From JBBIVP01 sp037439705 [NCBI: bacterium] (GTDB lineage: Bacteria; JBBIVP01), in NCBI GenBank assembly GCA_037439705.1, contig JBBIVP010000012.1, positions 10,700-22,110 of the forward strand: a stretch of DNA of 11,411 nt. Reading direction: 5' to 3'. Position numbers and translations under genes: made by a program. This document shows positions 1 through 6,140 of this stretch, one piece after another. The notes under the pieces were generated by a model. That model did not search any database. It worked only from the letters and a program-made list of their open reading frames with translations, and was not told where the DNA came from. Every line of letters starts with the position of its first letter. The stretch's first letter is position 1.

Positions 1-26
1 AGTGATTAAAAACAATTCTGGTTGAC

Positions 27-809
27 ATGGATTTTGTGGGTGGTAATCTTCTCACTTTTCTCGGAATGAAACCGATAAACGATTCTCTGGACGAATTTTT
101 TAGTGGAGCGGAAAAGTCAGTTGATAAATTCATAAAGGAAACAGGTATCCCAAATTTATATTCCATACCTGGAATAAGAAAGTTATACAAAAGCATGAGT
201 CTGAACAGCGGATTACGAGAAAAATTTATCAAACAGATTCGTTATTTACCGTTTGACCTTGTTATAATAGACCTTGGAGCGGGCACCCACCTTTTTACCC
301 TTGACATTTTTTCATCCGCCAATAGAGGATTAGTTGTTGTCACGCCAGATGCAGCATCTGTTGAAAACGCCCTCAGGTTTTTAAAATGTGCTTTTTATAG
401 AAAGGTTGAGAGATTGTGGAGAAAGTATAAAATCCATTTCACTGATGAAGAAATAAGCATAACCAATTTTAGATATCCAGCAGAAATAATAAGGTATCTT
501 CTTTTATATCCAAACGAAGAATGCACAAAAATAGTTGAGGAAATATCGGAAACTAAATGGGATGTTATTGTTAACTTCGTGAGAGATGAAAAGGATTTGG
601 TAGTTGGAGACATTGTGAAAAAGCAGGCAAAGCTTGGACTTGGAGTAGAAATGAAATGCATCGGTTCCGTAGTCTACATTGAGGGTTTAAAACCAATTTT
701 CAACGGCGGAGAGCCATTGCCCAAAAAAGTTCATCCTACAATTTTATTCAGGGCCTTTCACGAGTTCATTGAGAACCTAAAACCATCCAATGAGGGAATG
801 GTTCTTTAA
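27..809 (+). CDS. MinD/ParA-like (FleN-type) P-loop ATPase, 5'-truncated
   Basis: This is the C-terminal part of a deviant-Walker-A ATPase of the MinD/ParA/FleN superfamily, which acts on the cytoplasmic face of the membrane or on the nucleoid in positioning. The first residues (MDFVGGNL) are the end of the family's VDxDxxxxNL switch I strand. A Walker B-like DLGAG follows at residues 82-86, where many relatives have D-x-P-PG. The P-loop (GKGGVGKS) should lie about 25 residues upstream and is not in the window. The codons before ATG 27 still encode family sequence (LKTILVD), but an in-frame TGA sits at 3-5, where a Gly is usual. ATG 27 has no Shine-Dalgarno and cannot be the start of a working ATPase. 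The gene is therefore partial, frameshifted, mutated or misread at its 5' end. Its last 20 bases overlap the J-domain/HTH gene, suggesting coupled expression. The family assignment is firm; the biological role is not known. Confidence 0.8.
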   Translation: MDFVGGNLLTFLGMKPINDSLDEFFSGAEKSVDKFIKETGIPNLYSIPGIRKLYKSMSLNSGLREKFIKQIRYLPFDLVIIDLGAGTHLFTLDIFSSANRGLVVVTPDAASVENALRFLKCAFYRKVERLWRKYKIHFTDEEISITNFRYPAEIIRYLLLYPNEECTKIVEEISETKWDVIVNFVRDEKDLVVGDIVKKQAKLGLGVEMKCIGSVVYIEGLKPIFNGGEPLPKKVHPTILFRAFHEFIENLKPSNEGMVL

Positions 810-1329
810 AAACTACTACAGTCTTTTAAACCTTGACCCAGAAGCAACAAAAGAAGAGGTAGAATCTGCTTTTAAGTCCTATTTAAAAATAATAGAGGGA
901 GAAGGTGAATTTGGACCAACAATGGAGGAAGGAGAAAAAGAAATGTTCTTGAAATTTCTTAAAGAAGCCTACGAAATTCTCACCGATGAAAAGGCTCGTT
1001 TCTTTTATGATACATATCTTATATGGAAAAAGGAAGCCTTCATAAAGTTTGAAGAAAAAAAAGAAATCAAAAAAATTTCTGATGAAATATCTGGTAGATT
1101 TTTAAAAGAAGAAAGAGAAAGGATGAAAATGAGCCAAAAAGAATTTTCATTAAAATCCTGCATAACTTTAAAAATAATAAATGCTATTGAAGAGGAAAAT
1201 ATAGAGCTATTACCCCCTCTACCCTATCTTAAGGGCATCCTTAAAGAGTATGCGAGGGCGCTTTCCCTTCCAGTAGAAACGGTAGTAGAGGGATATATCA
1301 AAAGAATAAATGAAAAAAAGAAGCCCTGA
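790..1329 (+). CDS. Degenerate J-domain protein with RodZ-type helix-turn-helix
   Basis: A 179-residue soluble two-domain protein. Residues 8-76 follow the J-domain pattern: NYYSLLNLDPEATKEEV, then EAYEILTDEKARFFYD. The loop that should hold the His-Pro-Asp tripeptide needed to stimulate DnaK reads EGEGEFGPT instead, so this domain is unlikely to act as a normal Hsp40. Residues 100-170 match the HTH of RodZ: ERMKMSQKEFS, NAIEEENIELLPPLPYLKGIL and KEYARALSL. RodZ has a transmembrane helix after its HTH, but this protein ends about ten residues later with none, so it is cytoplasmic. The start lies 20 bases inside the ATPase gene, and the pair is probably a partner system in which this is the adaptor or DNA-binding member. 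That role is inference; the domain calls are good. Confidence 0.75.
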   Translation: MREWFFKNYYSLLNLDPEATKEEVESAFKSYLKIIEGEGEFGPTMEEGEKEMFLKFLKEAYEILTDEKARFFYDTYLIWKKEAFIKFEEKKEIKKISDEISGRFLKEERERMKMSQKEFSLKSCITLKIINAIEEENIELLPPLPYLKGILKEYARALSLPVETVVEGYIKRINEKKKP

Positions 1330-2245
1330 AAAAATTTTAAAAAATATAAAACTTGGTTTGGCACTGGGAGGTGGAGCAATAAGAGGAGCTGCTCATCTCG
1401 GAATTCTCAGTGTCTTTGAGGAAGAGGGAATTAAAATAACAAAAATTGCTGGAACAAGTGCTGGAGCAATTGTGGGAGGAAATTATGCAAGTAATCCCTC
1501 CGCAAAAGAGATTTTTAAAAAATTGAGCGTAAGCATATATAAACTGGCAAATGAAAAGGAAAAATTCAGTTTTCTTTTAAGAACCGAAGATTCTGTACCT
1601 TTTACAAAGAAACTAAAAGATGCTGTGTTGAAAGGAATTTTCTATGGAACTGCTATAACAAAAGGAGCGGTTGTGAAAACTGAAGAGTACGAACTTATTA
1701 TGGAAGAGTTGATAGAAGACAGTGAGATAGAATCTCTTGAAATTCCATTTATTACAACTGCTGTTGATGTAAAAAGCGGAAAGGGAGTTTACATAAAAAG
1801 TGGTTCTTTAAAAAAGGCTGTAATGGCAAGTTCTGCCATTCCAGGAATTTTTCCGCCTGTGGAAATAAACGGGATGTTGCTCGTAGATGGAGGGTGGCTA
1901 TATCCTGTTCCAATAATTCCTCTCCTTAAAGAAAAACTGGATATTATAATAGCAGTGGACATCTCTCCAAAAATAAAAGAAGAAGCGGAATTTTCTACGG
2001 GAATAAATATCATTATGAGAACAAATTTTATAACAAGGGAATACCTAAAAAAAATGCAGTTGAAATATGCAGACATAATCATAACACCTGATATAGGAAA
2101 TGTTCATCCGGGAGATGTATCAAAATTTGAATTTTGTTACACAAAGGGCGTGGAGGCGGCGAGATTATCCATTCCTAAAATTTTAGAAGTGGCTGAGAGA
2201 AAGAAAAAAACGAGAGATGATGGAGAAAAGGAAATTCCTTTTTGA
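1310..2245 (+). CDS. Patatin-like phospholipase (RssA/NTE family)
   Basis: A 311-residue bacterial patatin-family serine hydrolase, predicted to hydrolyse acyl esters of phospholipids or lysophospholipids. All signature elements are present. The oxyanion-hole loop GGGAIRG is at residues 20-26. The nucleophile elbow GTSAG is at 48-52 with Ser50 as nucleophile. The catalytic Asp is in DGG at 193-195, preceded by the usual SSAIPGIFPPV segment at 174-184. No signal peptide or transmembrane helix is visible, so it is cytoplasmic or peripheral to the inner membrane. The length suits a stand-alone patatin without a cNMP-binding domain; the cNMP-binding protein at 6141-6608 is a separate gene. The start overlaps the J/HTH gene by 20 bases and has only a weak Shine-Dalgarno, consistent with translational coupling. 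Substrate is unknown. Confidence 0.9.
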   Translation: MKKRSPEKILKNIKLGLALGGGAIRGAAHLGILSVFEEEGIKITKIAGTSAGAIVGGNYASNPSAKEIFKKLSVSIYKLANEKEKFSFLLRTEDSVPFTKKLKDAVLKGIFYGTAITKGAVVKTEEYELIMEELIEDSEIESLEIPFITTAVDVKSGKGVYIKSGSLKKAVMASSAIPGIFPPVEINGMLLVDGGWLYPVPIIPLLKEKLDIIIAVDISPKIKEEAEFSTGINIIMRTNFITREYLKKMQLKYADIIITPDIGNVHPGDVSKFEFCYTKGVEAARLSIPKILEVAERKKKTRDDGEKEIPF

Positions 2246-3185
2246 TGGAGAAAGGGAAAGACTTGATATATTTTTAAGAGACAAAAACCCTGACCTCACA
2301 AGAAGTCAAATCAAACTTCTTATTGATGCAGGATTTGTTTTCTTTAACTCGAAAATTGCAGAAAAAGGAGTTATTTTTCTAAAAAAGGGGGATGTAATAG
2401 AAATAGAAATCAATGAGGAGGCAAGGGAGGAGTTGAAGGTGGAACCGCAGGACATTGAGGTTCCCATAATTTATGAAGATCAAGACATTGTTGTCGTAAA
2501 CAAGCCAGCTGGAATGACTGTTCACCCTGCCATAGGACACAGAAAAGATACCCTCGCTAATGCCCTCGCTTACAGATACAAAGAAATCCTAAAAATGGAT
2601 AAGGTAAGACCGGGAATAGTTCACAGGCTTGACAGAGAGGTATCAGGTGTAATGGTGGTAGCAAGAAATTACAGGGCAAGAAATCATTTAGCAGAACAGT
2701 TCAAAAACAAATCGGCCAAAAAAACATACATTGCCTGTTCCGTAACTGGAACTGACAATTTACCCAAAGTAGGAATTATAAACAAAAATATAACAAGACA
2801 TCCAACAAACAGAATAAAAATGTGCATTGCTGAAAATGAAGGAAAAGAGGCAATAACAAACTGGAAAATTCTGAAAAGAAAAGAGAAATATCTTGTTCTG
2901 CTTGTGAATCCACTGACCGGAAGGACCCATCAAATAAGGGTCCATCTTTCAAGCGAAAAAATGCCTGTAATAGGCGATGCTCTTTATGGTGGTGCTAAAA
3001 TTTTAAAAGATGACAAAGGATTTTCAGAAATTATGAATGGATATGGTGGAATTCTCCTTCACTCCTATTCCCTTTCATTTATACACCCAACTACTCTGAA
3101 GGAAATGACCTTCAAAGTTGAACCCCCTCCCACATTTCTTGCCGCATGTAAATATCTCTTCGGCGAGGAAATTGAAATTCCTTGA
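2217..3185 (+). CDS. rluD: RluD-type 23S rRNA pseudouridine synthase
   Basis: A 322-residue RluA/RluD-family enzyme that isomerises uridine to pseudouridine in RNA. RluD itself acts on 23S rRNA helix 69. An N-terminal S4 RNA-binding domain spans roughly residues 12-70 (ERLDIFLRDKNPDLTRSQIK through GDVIEIEI). The catalytic domain opens with VVNKPAGMTVHP (93-104). The catalytic loop is GIVHRLDREVSG, with Asp139 as nucleophile. The later family motif is LTGRTHQIRVHL. It starts with two consecutive ATG codons inside the phospholipase gene, overlapping it by 29 bases. RluD versus RluC or another RluA-family paralogue cannot be settled from sequence alone, but S4 domain plus laccase-domain neighbour is the common rluD-yfiH order in many bacteria, which supports rluD. 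Confidence 0.88.
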   Translation: MMEKRKFLFDGERERLDIFLRDKNPDLTRSQIKLLIDAGFVFFNSKIAEKGVIFLKKGDVIEIEINEEAREELKVEPQDIEVPIIYEDQDIVVVNKPAGMTVHPAIGHRKDTLANALAYRYKEILKMDKVRPGIVHRLDREVSGVMVVARNYRARNHLAEQFKNKSAKKTYIACSVTGTDNLPKVGIINKNITRHPTNRIKMCIAENEGKEAITNWKILKRKEKYLVLLVNPLTGRTHQIRVHLSSEKMPVIGDALYGGAKILKDDKGFSEIMNGYGGILLHSYSLSFIHPTTLKEMTFKVEPPPTFLAACKYLFGEEIEIP

Positions 3186-3837
3186 ATCATCATTTTTACT
3201 TCCTGCAAAGGCTATTTTCTTTTGTGGCGGGGAACTGAATTTTAACTTCGAAAAAACATCAAACGGATGGGACTACCTTGAAAGGCATTTTAAAATTGAC
3301 AGAAATTCTGTCCTTCTACCAATTCAGGAACACACCTCATCCATCGTGTTTGAGGAAGAGCCTTCCCGGGCATCAGATGGCATTTTTACATCTCATAAAT
3401 GTACAGGAATTCTGACAGCGGACTGTGTTCCGCTTTTGATGAGAGCGGGGAATAAAGCAGTGGGAGCAGTTCATGCTGGATGGAAAGGACTTAAAGAAGA
3501 AATAGTAAGAAAGGCAATAAAAGAGGCTTCCGATTATTATAAAATTCCTCCTGAAGAAATTTTTGTCTCCATAGGACCATCAGCGGGCATATGCTGTTAT
3601 GAAGTAAAAGAGGATGTTTTAACCTCCTTTAAAGAAATGGGATACGAAAGGTTTATTGAAAAAAGGAATCAGAATTTTTATCTTGACCTAAAAGGAATAG
3701 CGAAGAATCAGTGCGAGAAAGAGGGAGTAAATAAAATTGAGGTTATTGATATATGTACTATATGCAATACAAATTTTCACTCTTTTAGAAGAGGGTCAAA
3801 TGGCAAGATGCTAAATCTCATATTTTTTAATAAATAG
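3172..3837 (+). CDS. yfiH: YfiH/laccase-domain (polyphenol oxidase family) purine nucleoside enzyme
   Basis: A YfiH/YlmD-family protein (221 residues from this start). The family was annotated as polyphenol oxidase or laccase; characterised members are metal-dependent purine nucleoside phosphorylase/adenosine deaminases, and E. coli YfiH has been linked to peptidoglycan fidelity. The expected metal and active-site residues are present: His54 (QEHTS), Cys85 (TADCVPLL) and His101 (HAGWKGL). The C-terminal family motif CTICNTNFHSFRRGSNGKM is also present. No ATG or GTG lies early in the frame. TTG 3172 is chosen because GCGAGGAA lies just upstream and the 14-base overlap with the rluD-like gene matches the neighbouring overlaps. 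TTG 3139 or TTG 3118 would extend the protein by 11 or 18 residues but lie deep in the upstream gene with no Shine-Dalgarno. Function is well supported, start less so. Confidence 0.85.
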   Translation: MKFLESSFLLPAKAIFFCGGELNFNFEKTSNGWDYLERHFKIDRNSVLLPIQEHTSSIVFEEEPSRASDGIFTSHKCTGILTADCVPLLMRAGNKAVGAVHAGWKGLKEEIVRKAIKEASDYYKIPPEEIFVSIGPSAGICCYEVKEDVLTSFKEMGYERFIEKRNQNFYLDLKGIAKNQCEKEGVNKIEVIDICTICNTNFHSFRRGSNGKMLNLIFFNK

Positions 3838-3840
3838 CCT

Positions 3841-3870
3841 TTGACATTATGACCTTTGAAGGTATAAAAT
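3841..3870 (+). promoter_or_regulatory. Sigma70-type promoter for the glycosyltransferase gene
   Basis: TTGACA (3841-3846) matches the -35 consensus exactly. TATAAA (3863-3868) follows after a 16-base spacer, or TAAAAT (3865-3870) after 18. Transcription would be expected to start at about 3875-3877, at or next to the ATG at 3877. There is no Shine-Dalgarno between the -10 box and that ATG, so the mRNA is probably leaderless. The promoter lies in the only gap in the first 6 kb, just after the yfiH-like stop codon, so it marks an operon boundary. Confidence 0.6.
3852..3863. promoter_or_regulatory. Possible operator: inverted repeat in promoter spacer
   Basis: ACCTT-TG-AAGGT is a perfect 5-bp inverted repeat with a 2-base centre. 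It sits between the -35 and -10 boxes of the promoter at 3841-3870 and touches the first base of the -10. A repressor bound here would block RNA polymerase directly. The arms are short, so chance is possible, and no regulator can be assigned. Confidence 0.25.
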
Positions 3871-3876
3871 TAAAAC

Positions 3877-5004
3877 ATGAAAGTTGCTTTCGTTCATGAC
3901 TGGCTCAATGGAATGAGAGGTGGTGAAATCGTCCTTGAAACAATGCTAAAGGAATTCCCCTCTGCTCCGATATTTACACTTTTTCACGATAAAGGAAGCG
4001 TCTCTGAAGAAATTGAAAAACATCCTATATTTACATCATTTCTTCAAAATTTTCCTCTTAGAAAAAAATTCTATAGATTTATGCTCCCATTATTTCCTTA
4101 TGCTGTTGAAAGTTTTCATCTAAAAGGATATGAACTCATCATAAGTTCAAGCCATTGCGTAGCAAAAGGAATAATTCCAGAGCCCAATTCCTTCCATATT
4201 TCTTATACATTTTCTCCAATGAGATATATCTGGGATTTATTTGAAGATTATTTTGGAAACTCAGGGATGATAAAAAAATCAATCATAAACTTTTTTGCAA
4301 AGAGTCTCAGAGAATGGGATTATGCCTCATCATCAAGGGTTGACCTTTTCGTAGCCATTTCTACCTATGTTTCAGAGAGAATAAAAAAATTCTATGAAAG
4401 GGATTCTATCATTATACATCCTCCTGTTTTAACCGATAAATTTGACCTTAAGAAAAATTCTGATGATTTTTATTTTATAGCCAGTGCTTTGGCTCCATAT
4501 AAAAGAATAGACCTTGCAATAGAAGCATTTTCAAAAATGAAAAAAAACCTTGTAATAGTGGGAAGCGGACAGGAAGAGAAAAAGATAAAAAAACTCTCAG
4601 AGGGAAAAGAAAACATAAAGTATTTAGGATGGGTGAATTTTGAAAAGATGAAATCCCTTTTTCAAAACTGCAAAGCGTTCATCTTACCAGGGGTTGAGGA
4701 CTTCGGAATAGCCCCTGTTGAAGCAATGGCATGTGGAAAGCCTGTTATTGCTTATGGGAAAGGAGGAATTCTGGATACAGTAATTCCGTTAGATTCAAAA
4801 AACGAAAAACCCACGGGTATATTTTTCTGCGAACAGACTCCGGAATCCATCATCCAGGCAGTCTTTACATTTGAAAAAAATGTAAGGGAATTTGACCCCC
4901 TCATCATAAGAAAGCACTCTGAAAGGTTTTCCCAACAGGTATTCCTTGAAAAATTTAGAAGTTTAATTGAAGGGGTAAAAAAAGGAATAATAAAAAGGAG
5001 GTAA
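3877..5004 (+). CDS. GT4-family glycosyltransferase (WbaZ-like)
   Basis: A 375-residue GT-B fold retaining glycosyltransferase of family GT4. The N-terminal domain begins MKVAFVHDWLNGMRGGE, with the WbaZ-like early Asp-Trp and Gly-Gly-Glu signature. The segment ISYTFSPMRYIWDL is also typical of WbaZ-like enzymes. The C-terminal nucleotide-sugar domain carries the E-x7-E motif in EDFGIAPVEAMACGKPVIA (Glu274 and Glu282). WbaZ relatives add mannose or related hexoses during O-antigen or exopolysaccharide assembly at the inner-membrane cytoplasmic face; donor and acceptor here are unknown. No transmembrane helix is evident. It begins right after a consensus promoter with no Shine-Dalgarno, so it is probably read from a leaderless transcript. 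Its last codons (Lys-Arg-Arg-stop) also form the Shine-Dalgarno of the next gene. No other polysaccharide-assembly gene surrounds it, so its pathway is not defined by context. Confidence 0.85.
   Translation: MKVAFVHDWLNGMRGGEIVLETMLKEFPSAPIFTLFHDKGSVSEEIEKHPIFTSFLQNFPLRKKFYRFMLPLFPYAVESFHLKGYELIISSSHCVAKGIIPEPNSFHISYTFSPMRYIWDLFEDYFGNSGMIKKSIINFFAKSLREWDYASSSRVDLFVAISTYVSERIKKFYERDSIIIHPPVLTDKFDLKKNSDDFYFIASALAPYKRIDLAIEAFSKMKKNLVIVGSGQEEKKIKKLSEGKENIKYLGWVNFEKMKSLFQNCKAFILPGVEDFGIAPVEAMACGKPVIAYGKGGILDTVIPLDSKNEKPTGIFFCEQTPESIIQAVFTFEKNVREFDPLIIRKHSERFSQQVFLEKFRSLIEGVKKGIIKRR
4995..5002 (+). promoter_or_regulatory. Strong ribosome binding site for the GNAT gene
   Basis: AAGGAGGT lies 5 bases (counted from the GGAGG core) before ATG 5007. 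It overlaps the last codons of the glycosyltransferase gene and the first base of its stop codon, tying the two genes into one transcript and fixing the start of the second. Confidence 0.75.
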
Positions 5005-5006
5005 AA

Positions 5007-6116
5007 ATGAAAGTAAAAGAAGTGAATCACAAAAAATGGTTAAAAGCCTATTTCAGGATGTTAAGTAGGATTTACGAAAAGGATGAAAACTTTGTCCACC
5101 CCCTGATAATTGAAAGAAAGGAATTTCTTGACCCTGAAAGAAATCCGTTTTTCAAACATGCTGAATATGAATTTATTGTTGCAGAAGAAAATGGTGAACC
5201 GCTCGGCATCATCATCCCCTTTATTGACAAGAAATTTAACGAATATCACAATGAAAAAGCATGTCATTTCGGATTTTTTGAATGCGTGAATGAGAAAGAT
5301 GTAGCCTCCGAACTCTTCCGGAGAGTCTATGCCTTCGCGGCTGGCAAAGGAATGAAAATCATAAGGGGTCCGTTTAACTTTTCCACGAACCATGAATGCG
5401 GTCTCCTCGTCCAGGGATTTGATTCACCGCCTGTTGTCCTTATGACCTATAATCCACCATATTACCTTGACCTCATAACCTCACTTGGATACACAAAAGC
5501 AAAGGACCTACTCGCTTTCAGAATTGACGCAAAGCCAATTCCAGGAGCCCTTATTGAGGTGTGTGAAAACATAAAGAAGGATACAAAAGCTGAAACCAGA
5601 AAAATGAGAAAAAAGGATTTTTCAATTCTGGTTGACCTTGCTATGGAAATCTACAACGATGCATGGAGTGAAAACTGGGGATTTGTTCCTATGGACAGAG
5701 AGGAATTCATATTTGTAGCACGAGGATTAAAACTCCTTCTTGATGAAGACCTATGCTTTTTTGTGATAAAAGAGGATAAACCTGTAGGATTTTCAATTAC
5801 ATTGCCCGATTATTATGTCCCTCTCAAAAAGATGAAAGGAAAACTATTCCCTTTTGGTTTTATAAAATTCCTGCTCAACAAAAAAAAGATCAAAAATGCG
5901 AGGATTTTCGCTCTTGGAATAAAAAAGGAATATCATGACAAAGGATTTGGAGCACTCCTATACCTTGAAACATGGAAGAATCTCCTTGAAAATGGTTATA
6001 AATGGGCTGAGATGTCATGGATACTTGAAGACAATTACAGAATGATAAGAGCAATTGAGATGGCAGGAGGAACTGTTTATAAGGTCTACAGAATTTTTGA
6101 AAAAAGTGTAGAATAA
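5007..6116 (+). CDS. GNAT-family N-acyltransferase, two-part, function unknown
   Basis: A 369-residue protein of a conserved but uncharacterised GNAT-type family. The N-terminal half has the family's recognisable stretches: NPFFKHAEYEFIVAEENG (residues ~45-62), HFGFFECVNE, RGPFNFSTNHECGLLVQGF and MTYNPPYY. The C-terminal half is a GNAT domain. Its acyl-CoA pyrophosphate-binding loop is in EYHDKGFGALL (Gly313 and Gly315), and it ends with EDNYRMIRAIEMAGG (from Glu341) and YKVYRIFEK. It presumably transfers an acetyl or longer acyl group from CoA, but the acceptor cannot be read from sequence. The start is set by the AAGGAGGT site upstream. The 2-base gap to the glycosyltransferase suggests co-transcription and perhaps modification of a glycan or its precursor; that is inference. 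Confidence 0.75.
   Translation: MKVKEVNHKKWLKAYFRMLSRIYEKDENFVHPLIIERKEFLDPERNPFFKHAEYEFIVAEENGEPLGIIIPFIDKKFNEYHNEKACHFGFFECVNEKDVASELFRRVYAFAAGKGMKIIRGPFNFSTNHECGLLVQGFDSPPVVLMTYNPPYYLDLITSLGYTKAKDLLAFRIDAKPIPGALIEVCENIKKDTKAETRKMRKKDFSILVDLAMEIYNDAWSENWGFVPMDREEFIFVARGLKLLLDEDLCFFVIKEDKPVGFSITLPDYYVPLKKMKGKLFPFGFIKFLLNKKKIKNARIFALGIKKEYHDKGFGALLYLETWKNLLENGYKWAEMSWILEDNYRMIRAIEMAGGTVYKVYRIFEKSVE
6085..6112. terminator. Weak hairpin, possible terminator between convergent genes
   Basis: TCTACA (6085-6090) pairs with TGTAGA (6107-6112). After an internal mismatch, TTTT (6094-6097) can pair with AAAA (6100-6103). The hairpin overlaps the last GNAT codons. On the + strand it is followed by AATAAGTTTT, with only four Ts; the - strand has no good T-tract. 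It is the only stem-loop seen near the 24-base gap that separates the convergent genes. Confidence 0.25.
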
Positions 6117-6140
6117 GTTTTCGTGGCTTCTCCAGTGTGT

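Noticed and set aside
3-5. TGA in place of a conserved Gly, suggesting the SR1/Gracilibacteria code (TGA = Gly)
   Set aside because: TGA ends four recognisable full-length genes here (1327-1329, 3183-3185, 7158-7160, 9569-9571), and no complete gene contains an internal TGA although Gly is frequent. TGA is a normal stop.
6-13. A-rich run as a programmed frameshift site in the ATPase gene
   Set aside because: The run is only five As followed by C, not a full X-XXY-YYZ slippery heptamer, and too little upstream sequence is visible to judge it.
13-26. 14-base identical repeat with 5623-5636 (CAATTCTGGTTGAC)
   Set aside because: Both copies encode ILVD in unrelated proteins. A 14-base match in an AT-rich 11-kb window is expected by chance with fair probability.
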